Shown: in pieces, positions 22,432 through 35,292 of the stretch
Position numbering within the stretch: position 1 is the first letter of the stretch
Layout of the letters: each line of letters opens with the position of its first letter
Assembly (NCBI GenBank): GCA_003344405.1
Contig: NOWV01000144.1
Coordinates: 124,001-188,000, forward strand
Direction of reading: 5' to 3'
DNA from: Trichoplax sp. H2
Lineage: Eukaryota > Placozoa > Uniplacotomia > Trichoplacea
Length of the DNA stretch: 64,000 bases
The notes under the pieces: generated by a model
Seen by the model: the letters and a program-made list of their open reading frames with translations, nothing else
Databases searched by the model: none
Told to the model about the DNA's origin: nothing
Made by a program: the position numbers and the translations under genes

Positions 22432-24445
22432 AAGAGCAATAATGTGTGGTGCCATTACTTCCTCCATACGAACTTATCAACGTTCTCCGGTAATTAGAAC
22501 TAGCAATGTAATCACCGTGTATTGATGTACTTACCGATTGTAAGCCTTGCTATCCAAATTTTAAGTATCTGATGTGCCATCTTGTATGTTTATGAAAATT
22601 CACATCAGTTATGTTAAATCATTTAATGATCATGCAACGGGTATTTTGTGATAGTAGTGTACCTGTCCATAGTTCATCAACGTTCGTATTGTAGATTTCA
22701 TATTAAATTAAACGTTAATCCAATTTTAATTAACGAACCAAAAAATTGTGTGCATTAAACTATCAATTTTTATCTAGTATTCGTCCCTAGATTATCATGT
22801 AGTGGGTAAATATAGCCATTGAATTAATGAGATATGAGCGTACACACGAAGTAATCAATATTGCTAATGTTTACTGTCCAAAATCAATAATTCAATTTTG
22901 CTTTATAACTATTAAATAGATGTGTTGTAGTACTTCTACATGCTATTGTACGGTATATAGTTACTGTTTTTGTATTGTACCTCAAGTTTTCATCAACTTT
23001 AAAGTCCAGTCAATTAACATCATGAATGGGACGGGAGACCTTCATCATTTTATTTCATTCCTAACCTATCAAACGAAAGCTAGTATGATTGTATTCTTTC
23101 TGTAAGAGTCTTTGCAAATATCACGCGAATGCTTTAACCGACTTGTTCGAGAAGATAGCTTCTATTATCTTCTATTCTGTTTCTTTTTCATGTCTTCAAG
23201 TCTAGTCAATTTACATCAGTAATAGAACAGTGGCAGTCATCCTTTTATGTCATTTGAAACTGTTAAAATAAAGAGTAGTACGATTGTGTTATTTCTTTTT
23301 AGCCTTTTCAAATGTCACGCGAATACTTAAACCAACTTGTTCGAGAAGATAGCTTCCATTATCTTTTGTTCTGTTTCCTCTTTATGGCCCATATGCCGAT
23401 AACCCGTAAGTAAAAAGGTTACTAATAACTTGACCATTATTTGATTTACCATTTTGAATTTAAAATAGTTCATTTGTGCTTTTGTGTCTTTATCCGAGAG
23501 TAGTATTTTACACATTGGTAGACTATATATGCGCATGTATTTGCAATTGCATTAATAATAATTATAATATGAAAAGCGGTAACTTAAAGATTTTATCTGT
23601 TTCAGCTGTTTTATTTCCAGTTGGTATCTTTGCTCTATTACATGCTTGTACATTCACAACTACGCTATTAAACGTAAGCATCTCTTGAATATCTTGTATG
23701 GTCTCTTTTATATCATAAAATTTTCTAGAGCTATGATAACTTACTTTTGTCAGACTTTATAATGATTCACCCACTATTACTGACTCATACAATTATCTTC
23801 AAATTCATAGCTTACTAGCCCTGGATCATTCCAGTATGTATAATAGTACCTACTGTTGCTAACATTACATATCATTTGAAACTTAATCCTTACATTGTAC
23901 ATCCATTATCATCTAGGATGCTTCGTGGATTAACCAGTTACGTTCATCAAAAGCAACAAATGTTGATGATGTTTGCTGCGTCTACTGAAGTTATCTTGAT
24001 GCCCATGGTTATATTCCAATTGTTTTCGTATGTTATTCACTCGAAGGAGCTATATGATTATAAAGGATTATCTATTACTAGAATAACTATGCGATTCGAC
24101 ATCAAATGTAATTATGATAATCTGTAATTAAAATCTTTTTTCAGTGGTGGTGGCAGTATTTTGCTACCTTTCGTCTATTACAGATTTCTTTGTATGCGCT
24201 ATACTTCACAAAGAAATCCATATTCTAGGTTTGTACCTTAGCTACTACTACTTTTAATGACCTAATGCTGCAGATAGTGTCCACCTCTACTAACTATCAT
24301 TTCATCTATGTGATCATTTATTAGGCAAGTTTTCTATCAATACCGTTTGGCCATAGAGTATCTAACTTCCCGACCAAGTTGCCCTGCATTCCTTAGGACC
24401 TTTGGATATCGATTTATAAACTTTGTAAACAAGTTATGCCCATAA
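22432..24445 (+). CDS. TMEM33: TMEM33 (Pom33/Kr-h2 family) membrane protein, N-terminal exons not found
   Basis: Seven exons join in phase: 22432-22489, 23303-23405, 23606-23673, 23811-23833, 23917-24027, 24145-24228, 24325-24445, giving about 189 residues that align without gaps to human TMEM33 from about residue 58 to the end. Matching patches include AITSSIRTYQRSP, EDSFHYLLF, VGIFALLHACTF, EVILMPMVIFQLF, LLPFVYYRFL-MRY and the ending CPAFLRTF. The family sits in the ER and nuclear envelope and shapes reticulated ER or helps nuclear-pore insertion; hydrophobic stretches fit several membrane spans. The 23-nt microexon (23811-23833) is needed both for phase and to reproduce the human spacing. 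The first listed exon enters in phase 2, so at least one upstream exon exists. AATAAA at 24678-24683 is a plausible polyadenylation signal. Confidence 0.88.
23002..23390 (+). repeat. Tandem duplication (period about 195 bp) covering a TMEM33 exon
   Basis: Copy A (about 23002-23197) and copy B (about 23198-23390) share upstream intron words and the exon core. Over the 28 codons aligned by hand, 72 of 84 bases match. Copy B holds the functional exon 23303-23405. Copy A keeps an open frame in the same phase but lacks a consensus donor where copy B has CCC|GTAAGT. Confidence 0.85.
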
Positions 24446-25914
24446 TTTCTAATTGATCGAAGTACAGGCACATTTCATCTCGGCCTTTAAGGCTCACTGT
24501 ACTGTACTTATGATATTACATCGATTTAAATAGCAACTGTTTACCATAAATTATTACGGAGTCTTCTGTAGTGCTTGAAATTGTTGATCAAAGGCTGACT
24601 TAACCAATATACTAACTTCAGCGATTTTTTGATCTCAATCATACCTTACCTTACCTTTTGTAATTACACTGCTTCATAATAAAGCGTGCGAATACACGTC
24701 AGGATATGCCTGTGTTGTATATGCATCATAATGTGAGGAACTGTATGTGTATGAGTAAATTCAGTTTACATTACAGTATACTTTAGCTAAACATTTTATC
24801 ATTTTAGCTTTTTATCTTATTGAAAACTGAGTATATCAGCCACTCTATAGATTATCGTTTACATTTACTCATTGAACACGTTGAATCTTGCAATCACTGC
24901 TGTAATCACTACAGCTTCCATTATGTAATAGATCCTCATTTGTACATCCGAAGTAATCAAGTGGACATAGTTGGTTTAGCACAGATTAAAACCGGCAATG
25001 TATGTGTATTTCAAGGGTAAACTTTGATTCTTTTATTGAAATGAACTTGATACTTGATATCAATTTCTCATAAGCAGTGGCAATACACTACTGTTATTAG
25101 AAAATCATAAACTGTCTTTAATTCTTATAGATTTATATTTATTGTACATTCATTCATCTTTGGATCATATCACAGCGGAAATCACTCCATTGCTGCTGTT
25201 TCATGTGGTATTATGTAATAAATATCCCTTTTATGTCCCGAATACCAAAAGTATTTTAAGTTATATTTTAGATAAACCATACAGTGACGTCCAATGCAAG
25301 CCTTACAATGAAAGCATACAATAGTACAATTTCGTACTGTTCAAGACCCCAAGATGCTAGTGGAAGTCCTCAAAGCCCTTATACGAATTGATTTCAGTAT
25401 ATGAAAAGACGCTTCAATTTTACTTCAAATACCTATATTAAAGTACTAGTTCTCATTATGTCAATTAGCACTACACCGTTATCATATGAAATAAACTTGC
25501 TTTGATATAATCTAAATTAATTAAACATCCGAACTGAAGAGATTTTTTATATGTAAAATACGCGTCGCAACGCGGTAACCGCATCAGATGTGCAAAAACG
25601 GCACCAAAATTGAAACTAAGGGTTACAGTTTCATGCAAATCAGCCGTAAGTGTTTACCTCCTAAGCCTATAGAATCCATTACAAAGAAAAGGTGAAATGA
25701 TATAACCATAGAAAATTTTTAGATAGCGGCAATATGCTGTCTATAACGGTAATGGTACAGTTATTGATTAAATTAAACGAATATATATACAATACAATAC
25801 AAAACGTTTTTATCAACGAGAAAGAATGATCACTAAGATACAATCTTATGACGAAAAGGAAGTATTTTATCTCACTTCCACAATGTAAAATAGCAAATAC
25901 ATTACTTTATCTTT
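24446..25914. other. Convergent intergenic region between TMEM33 and GEMIN8
   Basis: Contains the 3' UTRs of both genes. Open frames at 24820-25020 and 25142-25324 (plus) have no recognisable content and no supporting splice signals. Nothing else was identified. Confidence 0.5.
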
Positions 25915-27517
25915 TCATTGCACTTCTTCAGACGTATAACGTAAATTTAAGGGCAGAACGGGCCATAGTATCGGATGATTTTTATCAGAATAAGTATTAA
26001 ACGATAGTTGAAGTTGAGTTTCTAATTGCTCTATTTCCATAGCACTATCACCGTACTTTTCATTTAATCTTGCCTTTCTAATATCAGTAGCATCTTCGGC
26101 AGATTCATCTATTTTTACTCCTAGTATCATTTTCTCTTCTATGAATCAAAGAGTAATTTATTAACGCTAGTAATTACTTTATTATAATCACTCATCAACT
26201 GTCAAAGTTACAAAGACTCGGATGCCACTACCGAATACCTAACGGCATACTTAATAATACACGACACTTAAAATAAGTACTAATAAATTATATTATATGC
26301 AAAGTACCTTCTTCTTTTTCCATTTGTCTCTCTTTTAGTTTCCTCTCTTTTAAGGCAAAGTATAATCGTTACATAATCATTCACAATAATTTTATATCGA
26401 TTCTAATAGCAAAATAGGTAGCTATACTCACTTCACTTGTATGAAATCACAAGTAAGCGTTATCTACATTAGCTCCCTTTCAATATGCAGATAAATAAGT
26501 ATCACTGAATTACAATTTCATACCTTGACGACGCTTCTCCGATTGCATCAAATATTCTAGAAATACTTCATTTAGGGTAAATGTTGGTTCCTCTTCGCCT
26601 TCATTGTCATCATCTACTTCATCCGGTTCTTCCTCTACAGCAGGATAAGTAGTCTCTATTCACAAATAAATATATATCATTTGGCTCGATGCTTCCACAA
26701 AATACCATTTGTATATTGATTTAATAATTATATAATTTATAAGACAATATACGAGACTCTATTAGCATGCTACAGCGCCTACGGTATCACCGGTGTGCTT
26801 AGTCCGTATACTGCATGTAGCATAATACGATCCACTATTGCATGTAAATATTATCGGAGCATGGAGTAAATTCGTCATCTTTTATCAATTTTAATTTAAT
26901 GCATCAGTTACCAGACAAGGATGAAAGCTTGCTATAGTACAAAATACTATCACTGCCTATGAATGGTTCAGGACTCCACTAGACAGTACAAAACACTCTC
27001 TCATCATAAAAATGACGCGATGTCAGTGCATAATAAATCAGATACTGATGTTAGCACCCGTTGTTAGATTGAGTTTTAGTACTAGTTATTATAAACAGAA
27101 TAATCTAGTAAAGTGCACTATGTGGGAATTACGATGCATACCTGAAAACCTGTTGTTATTCACTAGATATGGATCATTAAGATACTCGTCATGATTATAT
27201 TGGGAAGGATCATACTCGTATTCAGCCTTATTAGGCTGGTGATGTCCATAAGGTAGCCATCTTTCATCAGAGGGTGATTCTGAATGATAATCGTGTACTT
27301 GATTCCAATAATTCCAATAATACTGATTATAATAACTATAGTAGTAGTAGTACTGATTATAATAATGATTATTATAACTATGATTGAATTGGGGAGGTAT
27401 GGTGTGATAATTTGGCAGCCAGTTGCAATAAGGATAATAGTTACTATTATTATTATTATTATTATTATACCAGTAATGATAGTAATCACGCCATCGAGGA
27501 TCGCTAGTACGATTCAT
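25915..27517 (-). CDS. GEMIN8: GEMIN8 orthologue (SMN-complex subunit), complete
   Basis: Read 27517 to 25915. Four exons join in phase into 256 residues (human 242): 27142-27517, 26524-26655, 26308-26346, 25915-26138. The N-terminal half is extremely rich in Tyr, Asn and Trp, including a seven-Asn run, matching the aromatic N-terminus of Gemin8. The acidic middle exon and the short basic exon (RKLKERQMEKEE) are followed by the family hallmark near the C-terminus: YGDSAMEIEQLE, LQLSFNTYSDK and LWPVLPLNL, corresponding to the vertebrate YGDSA...LSFDKHCD...YWPVIPL block. Gemin8 bridges SMN to Gemin6/7 in the complex that assembles Sm cores on spliceosomal snRNAs in the cytoplasm and Cajal bodies. 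The ending extends a few residues beyond the human protein. Confidence 0.9.
27444..27472. repeat. ATT/AAT microsatellite coding for poly-Asn in GEMIN8
   Basis: An uninterrupted ATT run on the plus strand reads as AAT codons (seven Asn) in the first GEMIN8 exon. The same tract produces long hydrophobic Ile/Val shadow frames in other phases. Confidence 0.85.
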
Positions 27518-30125
27518 TGTGTATAGGATTCGTCACCGTCTCATAGGTTAGTATATCGTTTGTAAGCTGCTTTACCTGGATTGCTATATCCAGAATTGGG
27601 CTGCTGAGTTCAATCAGTTCCACATTTGCAATCTGATCGAGCTTTCAACGAGATCCTGTTCCACGCAATTTTAATCGATGTGCACTACAGTACATTGTAC
27701 AGTATCCGGTACGGTACTTTATATTGTGTTTACTACTGTATATGTACTGTAATGTTCAATACTGTTCTGTATGACAGAGACCTGTATGACTGTATTAGTC
27801 AGTCATTTAGACCTGAGAAAGGGTCAGGTGACATCATTTTTGCTACTGTATTCTACAGTCAATTTTGGCACGCTCATGGCCCATGGGTTACTAATGTTAC
27901 ACTAGTAAGTAATCCATATGCCTAAGTAGTATGACGAAGAAGCTAGTTGCTAGCAAAAATAATGTCACCATGCAACAAAGATTGCAATGGCAGCTTTTAA
28001 AATCCTTATTATGATTGCACTTAGAACTTCCTACATAGATCATAACTTACAAGTTGCACCTTTACCTAAAGTGAGGAATATTGCTCTCTAATACTTATTA
28101 GCCACTGGTTAATTATATATGGATAGTACTCGTTATGTTCTCTATCGCGACCCTAGGTCAATCATGCAATACTCGGTTAGACACTGCAAAGTAGCCTGAT
28201 GCGTGGAGTCCACTTCTTTATTCTGGGTTGCCTTTCCCACAAGTGATATATATATATTACACACGTATTAGTAAATTACTAGTGAACGTATCAATACAGT
28301 TACGATATTAGTATCATATAGTTATCTTATCAGTTAGGCAGCTATGTAATTTATCTGCCCTAATTCCTAGACATTACCAGTCTATCATACATAACAGTAC
28401 TTTCATTTTGTACTGCGCTATGCCGCAGTACAACGTTAAAATGAAGTAAATAGGATTACAATACTTGAATTCCTGATAATCGATAGCCTGAAAAATAGCC
28501 ATCTCCGTATACTGTACTGACTAGAATAATAATTCAATCAATTGATGGATTAATGAGAAGATTATAAAGCAGTGGATAAATCTGTATGCACGGCAATATC
28601 TACAGCTATAACGGAAAGTATAGTAGAATGGTAAATCGTAAATATGTCACATAGTACAGCCGGTAGACTACTCATTCCTCTGCGATGATGCTGTTAATCG
28701 GCAAATACCATCTATCTGCGACGACTACTGATGACTTTTCTACCGGCCCAGACTTGAAGTAATTTCAATTTCAGTTTTTAATTAATTTAAAGGATTAAAG
28801 CCCAACCGAGTTAATTGATCCATTTATTGTATATAATAATCAAAATTACTGCACTTGCTATCGTCCTCTTGCGATCAGTAAGTGAGTTGAGAACCCTAGA
28901 AGGAGGCAGTTATAGAACTATGAATTGGAAGCTTAAAATACTAATCCTATCGAAAATTTTTTACTGAGCAGTAATAGCATGCAATCTAATCATGACATGC
29001 CTTATCATTTAGAATCATCAAAAATATCCAATTACTTTAATGGAGAAGAATTGGAATATTTCATGTTCTACAACTTAAATGTATAGTATTATTAATTGTA
29101 CAAATAATAGAATGGCTTAGTACAATTATCTTCTGCAGTACAAACCGATTAAGCCATATTTATACTCGAGATTTTTCGAGATACAATACCTCCTCAAAGC
29201 TAAATATTGCTCTAAAGGCGATGTTTAGATTAATAAACTTGCACGTCTTAAAAATCTTCCTAACAGTTATCAAGTGTAATTTTATTACCCAACATTATTG
29301 CTACAGGATCGAAATACAGAAATAGATATACTCTATATGAATTAGTTACAATTATTTTAATTGAATCTCAAATATATAATACACTTGCGTATTATACCCC
29401 CATTTTACTCAGTCAACAGACGTAACTTTCCAAATTTAGAACTAATATCATCGACATTAAATAATAATAACACGTGTCTATCTGAAATCTAATCGTAGAT
29501 ACTTTCTCGTATCATAATATTTGTCGGCTATTATTCCTGACACTAGTTCAGAATTACTATGAGATGATAGTAACAGTATAAAATGATCCTGCCTTACTAT
29601 AGAATTAAAACAACAACAATCACTACCCTACTACCAAAGCAGAAAATATGAAAACAGTTTGTCATATCATACTGAATTTTGTAAAACTCTCACAAATTAA
29701 CGACATCTCAAATTTAGAAGATAATTCTCTATGTGTATACGGACAAGACAACGGATTTGAATAATAATTGCAAAAGGGCAGGGAGCTACTCACATGTTAA
29801 GGATTAAAAGATGCTTTCCGAGACTAAATACTACAAAAATGAGGCTACATTTACACAAGCATATGCTAAATAGATAACTTTCATCAATGGTAGATCAAAA
29901 GAAGTAACTGTAAAATGCTAAAAATTGTGTATTTACAATTGTCACTGCATCACAAAATGGATAAACAGTATCTTTGCTTTTAGCTGTTATAGATTTACAT
30001 TAAATGTTTAAAATTCTTAATTGTAAGACAATAGAAATAAGCAATACAATTCTTCATTCTTTGTTATTTGTCTCTCAGATGAGGTCATTAATACCTCTCC
30101 AATATATTTCACGCTTCTAATCATT
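27518..30125. other. Intergenic region between GEMIN8 start and SPATA4 end
   Basis: About 2.6 kb with no recognisable gene. The part next to 27517 should hold the GEMIN8 promoter. A short TACTGTAC-type patch lies at about 27690-27770. The rest is AT-rich without long frames, repeats or RNA-gene signatures that could be picked out. Confidence 0.55.
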
Positions 30126-31778
30126 CTAAGAAGCAGCGTATAACGATTGACGAAGAGCATTTTGCTCATTTCTATTCAGTTGTTTCACTTGTATTTCTGT
30201 AAAATGAACTTGGCCACTTTCGACTGTATCATTAGAATGCCTTTCATCACCTGTGTAAATGATAATAATAATTACAATATGTTAAATAGCACATACACTT
30301 AATCAAAAAAAATAAAAGATCTGCTCATGTTTGAAGTTTAAAATTTTAACTGAATGCGATCTTAACCATTTGCAGAATCTATAGGGTATATTAATGAGTC
30401 ACGCTGTTGAGATTTTCTTGTCTTTACAGAGGGTAGTTTACGAGGAGTTAGCAGTCCAATTGAAGGTCGAATGCCAAAGCGCTCTGTGATAATACAATAT
30501 CGTAAAAGTCAATTCCATTAAAAAGAGAAAACATTGAAAGCAATATGAGTAATGATCCCAAACCTGGATTCTCCTCTCTTTCCTTCCTTCTGTTTTCAAT
30601 ATGATTATTCAGAATTGATTGGGCCTATAGATATAATTTTATAAAATAATAATTAAATTAACATTAAACTTATACGCTAAACTTTGACCGTACGCAGCAC
30701 GTGCATTACCTTCTGCATTCGAAAAATTTGATCTGGGTCAGTGTCAAATTCCGTAATTGCCAAATTATTTTTTAAAGCCTAAAATTAGAAATAAAATATA
30801 GTATTAAAAAATTAAAAATTGAGCTAGAAAATCAATAACGGAATTAAGTAGTCAAGATATCTAATACAATAACCATAATCGGATACGATATCTTACTTGA
30901 GACGCTGTTGATCTTGCATGTGGTGGTAATTCAGATTGATAACCATTGTCAGAAAAGTCAAGCTCATGCTTTACAGGGGTTCTTTTAACACTTTCATAAA
31001 AAACATTTCATGTTTTAGATAGCAGTCAGCATACGGATAGATCAAATAATCTAAGTTAGTAATTACAGCTAAATATAATACTTACGCTCTGTTCGTTAAA
31101 ATTGTATATACTCTTTCCACCAACAATATGGCAGCGCCAGGTTTACTATGCATTGTACCATCTATTAATACTTTAGGAATGTCAATCCCATGCTTTTTAA
31201 ATAACTAAAAGGATCAAGATTAAGGATTCATTAGCGTAATTTTCTAAACCAAATATCTAATTTTGTTTACTCTAACGTTGAACTAGAACATAATTAACGC
31301 TATGTGATATCATTCTTATCAGTTCGTATCGTAGTTCGGACAGATGAAAATCGATTTACCCTTTCTAATTGAGACCAATTTCCAATTTTTTTAGGTAGGG
31401 ATGGAGCATTATAATAAGAATGCATATGTATCTCTTGTGGGAAGTACCAAGAAAAGATCTCAGCAACCAAGAATCCATTTGCGAAATCCCTAATGAAGTA
31501 CAGTAAAAGATTGAGTTGGTATTCAATATGGAAATAAATAGCTTTCATCATATCTATTCGTTTTCACCAACTATCTCTCTTTCCTTCTTCATACTAATAT
31601 CATAATAGCGATTTATTCGAGATTTACAGCAATAATAGTGCGTATATTGCATGTAATAGCTGTCAACGCTACTAAAATAGTCAAAATTGTTATCTTGATA
31701 CCTTTTTGGATACTTTACAGACACCGATAGATCCAAACTTTGTAACCACTTAATCACTTCTCTCGCCAAACCGCTCAT
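30126..31778 (-). CDS. SPATA4: SPATA4 orthologue (CH-like/CLAMP-domain spermatogenesis protein), complete
   Basis: Read 31778 to 30126. Eight exons join in phase into 263 residues (human about 305): 31702-31778, 31360-31489, 31086-31204, 30897-30990, 30710-30778, 30564-30624, 30367-30483, 30126-30250. The first three exons form the calponin-homology-like N-terminal domain: EVIKWLQSLDLS, NGFLVAEIFSWYFP, IGNWSQLER and PKVLIDGTMHSKPGAA. Exons 4-5 carry the SPATA4 signature SELPPHARSTAS followed by NNLAITEF, where vertebrates have a very similar block. The C-terminal part is basic and low in conservation. The family is testis- and cilia-associated and related to SPEF1/CLAMP microtubule binders; function here is inferred from homology. 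It sits head to head with GTF3A across 741 bp. Confidence 0.87.
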
Positions 31779-32519
31779 GATATCGTTTCAGTCCTTTTGA
31801 TGATAACTTACAGTAACTTTTTGAGTTTTATAACTCTACCACAGTAATCTTGACGAACAGTCCTACTGTAAATAAAATAGTCAAATCTCTCTCTGCTTCT
31901 AGCAGAACTAAGTTGCGTAGCAACACTATCAACGATTTAGCCTTTGTGCACCCGATCCAGTTACTAGGATACGAGTAACGTACGATCATTTCTGCAGTCA
32001 TGCGCAATAAGGATGACGTTGATTTGATCCGCCTCGGGGAGGGACACCGGTTTTACACCTGTAGTGACATTATTTTTACGCACAATTTTCAGTAGCGAGA
32101 TGCCGTATACTACTATGATATACTGACTGAGTATAGTATAGGATAAACTACAGCACCAACTATAAATTATTAGCAAAAATAATGTTGTCTATGGCTCCTC
32201 AATTATTGACCACCCTACGAAATAGATCCGCTGGCATGGAATCCATAGTAACTACAGTACTCTACAGTACGGTTATAGTACAACCTACCGACACTTCGTG
32301 GAGCTGCTTTGCAAGATCAGCCGATAATTAATGCTCCGAGCTGCAGCATTGATCGAAAAATTTTTAGATATAGGAAAAATCTTACAGCAAGAGCAACAGT
32401 ATTGGTTAACTTGCATGAAGCATCCTATTCCAGATGATTTGACCATGACAACGCTTCATTAAGATGGTAGCAAGCGAGCTGGAGTCCATTCGAGCATTAT
32501 TATTTATTTTTTTATCAAC
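31779..32519. promoter_or_regulatory. Shared intergenic region between SPATA4 (-) and GTF3A (+)
   Basis: A 741-bp gap separates the two divergent start codons, so both promoters and any 5' UTR exons must lie here. A 70-codon minus-strand frame (31964-32176) shows no recognisable content. No canonical TATA box at a sensible distance was identified for either gene. Confidence 0.5.
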
Positions 32520-34651
32520 ATGTATACATGCAGCTATGATGGATGCCAAAAATCATTTCAAAAATTAGCTCATCTTACTCAACATTCAATTATCCATAGT
32601 GGCGAGGTCAGTCTATCAACCGTTGTAATGATTCTAGTTCTTATTTGTGGCTGTAAATTATCTATGCTGCTTGTTAATGTTAGATATCAATATTGAAATG
32701 TTGCTTGCGATTATCATCTTAACGTATTCATTCATAACCTACGTGTAGACTGTAATCTACATAGGGAAGAGTTGACTATAGTAAAACTAACTTATAAATT
32801 CTGTAACAAACATATCGATGCCATTTTGATTATATCTAATTCACTATACAGTAAGTGCATGAGTGGCGTAAAGAAGGTGTATATTCAATATCTCTATCTA
32901 TGTATATTCTTGTATGGGTTCCATTAGGAAAGTGTATTGACCTAGAATACTTGACGATAGGTTGATGCAGAATTTTAGAACAACAAATGGTAATTTGCTT
33001 AGAATTAATATTAACTGTAAATTTTCTTATGTTGTTACTATTCAGAGACCATATTCCTGCACATTTAAAGGCTGCGGTAAGACATTTACTAGGCAATATC
33101 ACTTACAGCGCCATGCAATTCTACATCAAACGTTACGACCAGCATCAGTATGCTCCTGTGGTAAAGTTTTTATGTACCGATCAAATCTTATACGTCATCA
33201 GAAAAGTAACTGCAAGGTAATACTCTCGGTCTTTCACTTTTAATCTTTCTTGCATACGTATGCGTATACCAAAGTTGCTACAATCACTTAATAATCTATC
33301 CTATGTACTATACTCTACTGTACTTTTGTAAGCAATAACGTAATTATATAATCAATCAAATTATAGTCATTTCAAACCGAAGAAAACCTCGAGCAGCTTA
33401 ATCGTCATAACGGCTTCACATGTAAACATAAAGACTGTAACAAAACTTTTTCAACCAAAAGCAAATTAATTAGACATGAAAAAGTTCATCAAGGTAATCT
33501 AGACAGATACTTTCTCATACTGCTTATATATACACGTATATATGTATACATATTTTTTTAAAGTCGATGGCAACTTAAATTTCTCATTTGGTCTAAACAC
33601 ACGAATAAAATCTTTGCTGAATAACTAATTTTCATGACATTACCAGGATACCCTTGCACATACCAAGACTGCTCTGTAGTATGTGAAACATATTTATTAC
33701 TAAGGAAACACATAGCTAGCACCCATAAGTCTAAAGGTGAGTAGCAAAAACGTAAACAATTAAAGATGTACGTGTATATGCAGAGTGTTATGTGCTGTAC
33801 ACCTTACAAATAGTAAAGGCGATGGCAACAATAAAGTAAATGTTGACATATTTTACCTTAATTATTCATCACTAGAACTTAAATGCAAAGAGTGTGGCAA
33901 ATTGCTTTCCAGTAATAAACTGGTAAGGAAGTTTTTAACAGTATTTGTAGATATCCACTGTGATGCAACATATCGATTCCGTCTCACCACAGATATAATA
34001 TATAATCTTGTGTATAATCTAATTAACAGTTGAAAGAACATCTTAAAATACATCATGCAGAAAGAATATTATTCCCTTGTCCGATATGTAATCGTCAGTT
34101 TACTCGGGTAAATTATTGTCCTTACGATTACTGTGTCATGTCGTAAATTGAAATCTACCTTCATCCCTGACTAATATACTGCATGTGTTTGATAACCACC
34201 TAGCGAAATAATATGATTTCTCATATTCGATCCCATCACCAACAGCATCGACTATTTTCATGTACAATATGTGAAGAACAATTTCCTTACAAGGCAAGTC
34301 TCTAATTATCCTTGGTATTATATAGTAAATAATAATATCGTAAGAATTTTGCAATATCGTGACCTACAAATACCACTATGCCTGTAGTATCATACTAATC
34401 ATTAATGATCTGTTTATTAGTCATCATTAAAGAGACATATCGAATTAATCCATAATAGTGTAAAGAAGCCAAAGAAGGTCAGTCTTCTATAGCCGGATTA
34501 CCTTCAAGAGCTTTTATTGAGTGTTAATTTTATTTATTATTTGTATTAATATCAGCCGAGAAAGAAGCGTAGCCTAGCATCGCGCATTAGCGGACACGCA
34601 GATATCCCCCCTATCGAGACTACAAATGAAGATCGAGGAGATAATGAATAA
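32520..34651 (+). CDS. GTF3A: GTF3A (transcription factor IIIA) orthologue
   Basis: Nine exons join in phase into 280 residues (vertebrates about 365): 32520-32606, 33046-33216, 33367-33493, 33647-33736, 33876-33922, 34030-34107, 34204-34293, 34421-34477, 34556-34651. The protein is a string of C2H2 fingers. Fingers 1, 2 and 5 have the C-x4-C 'C-x-x-x-GC/DC' form seen in TFIIIA. Finger 5 (KLIRHEKVHQGYPC) runs into the short finger 6 as in vertebrates. The decisive mark is the C-terminal KKRSLASRISG, matching the vertebrate KRSLAS-[RH]-L-[ST]-G motif. TFIIIA binds the 5S rRNA gene internal control region and 5S rRNA itself. Finger 3 has a C-x-C spacing and finger 4 is degenerate. The intron after 34293 has a GC donor. 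AATAAA at 34862-34867 may be the polyadenylation signal. Confidence 0.92.
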
Positions 34652-35292
34652 TATTTGCTATAAATATACCAGTCAATATTGTATAAATCTAAATAATTAA
34701 ATATTGAAATGCTTAGCCAAAAAAATAGTTTTAATATGTATTAATTATTAGTCAATTTTAATAGCCTAAATTATTGATATACGTACGTGTATGCGTATAT
34801 TATCTCAATATTTTGCAAAACTTGCAACTATAACATGACTTAGATAATGATGAAAATTATTAATAAACATAACTTATTACAATCATTTACATGAACATGA
34901 TATTGTAATGCCATATTCGTTCATGATTAGTACATTATACAATAAGAAAGAATTTTCTGAAATCATTTTACTCTTTGAATTAAAATCACTGAAGTAAGCA
35001 TGAAGTAGGTTACTTAAAAACAATTTTAGCTAATTAATATGAAATTACTCTTATATAAATATTTTCCATTTACTGGTTATTATGTTACATTATCTTCTTA
35101 TCAATAGCTTTTACAGTAACTTCAATCAGCTAATGTTAGGTTTCTGGTACTGTAAGCTTAAAATATCTACGGTTACTTTTTTAAGTCTTTTTGCCTAATA
35201 TTGATTTATTTAAAACAAAGAAATATAAGGTCAGCAGCTTGAAATATTATGAAGCATCACCATCAACTTTATAAATGCAATGTAATAATCTG
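34652..35292. other. Convergent 3' region between GTF3A and the giant secreted-protein gene
   Basis: 640 bp of AT-rich sequence with no coding signal. The minus-strand hexamer AATAAA at 35205-35210 lies 83 bases past the stop of the giant gene and is a good polyadenylation candidate. Confidence 0.6.

Noticed and set aside
27163-27526. Long hydrophobic frames (Ile/Val/Thr-rich) on both strands that look like membrane proteins
   Set aside because: They are shadows of the Tyr/Asn-rich first exon of GEMIN8 and its AAT microsatellite. The GEMIN8 frame joins in phase to three conserved exons.
32836-33102. 88-codon minus-strand frame
   Set aside because: Antisense to a GTF3A intron and the second GTF3A exon, which is clearly coding zinc fingers on the plus strand.
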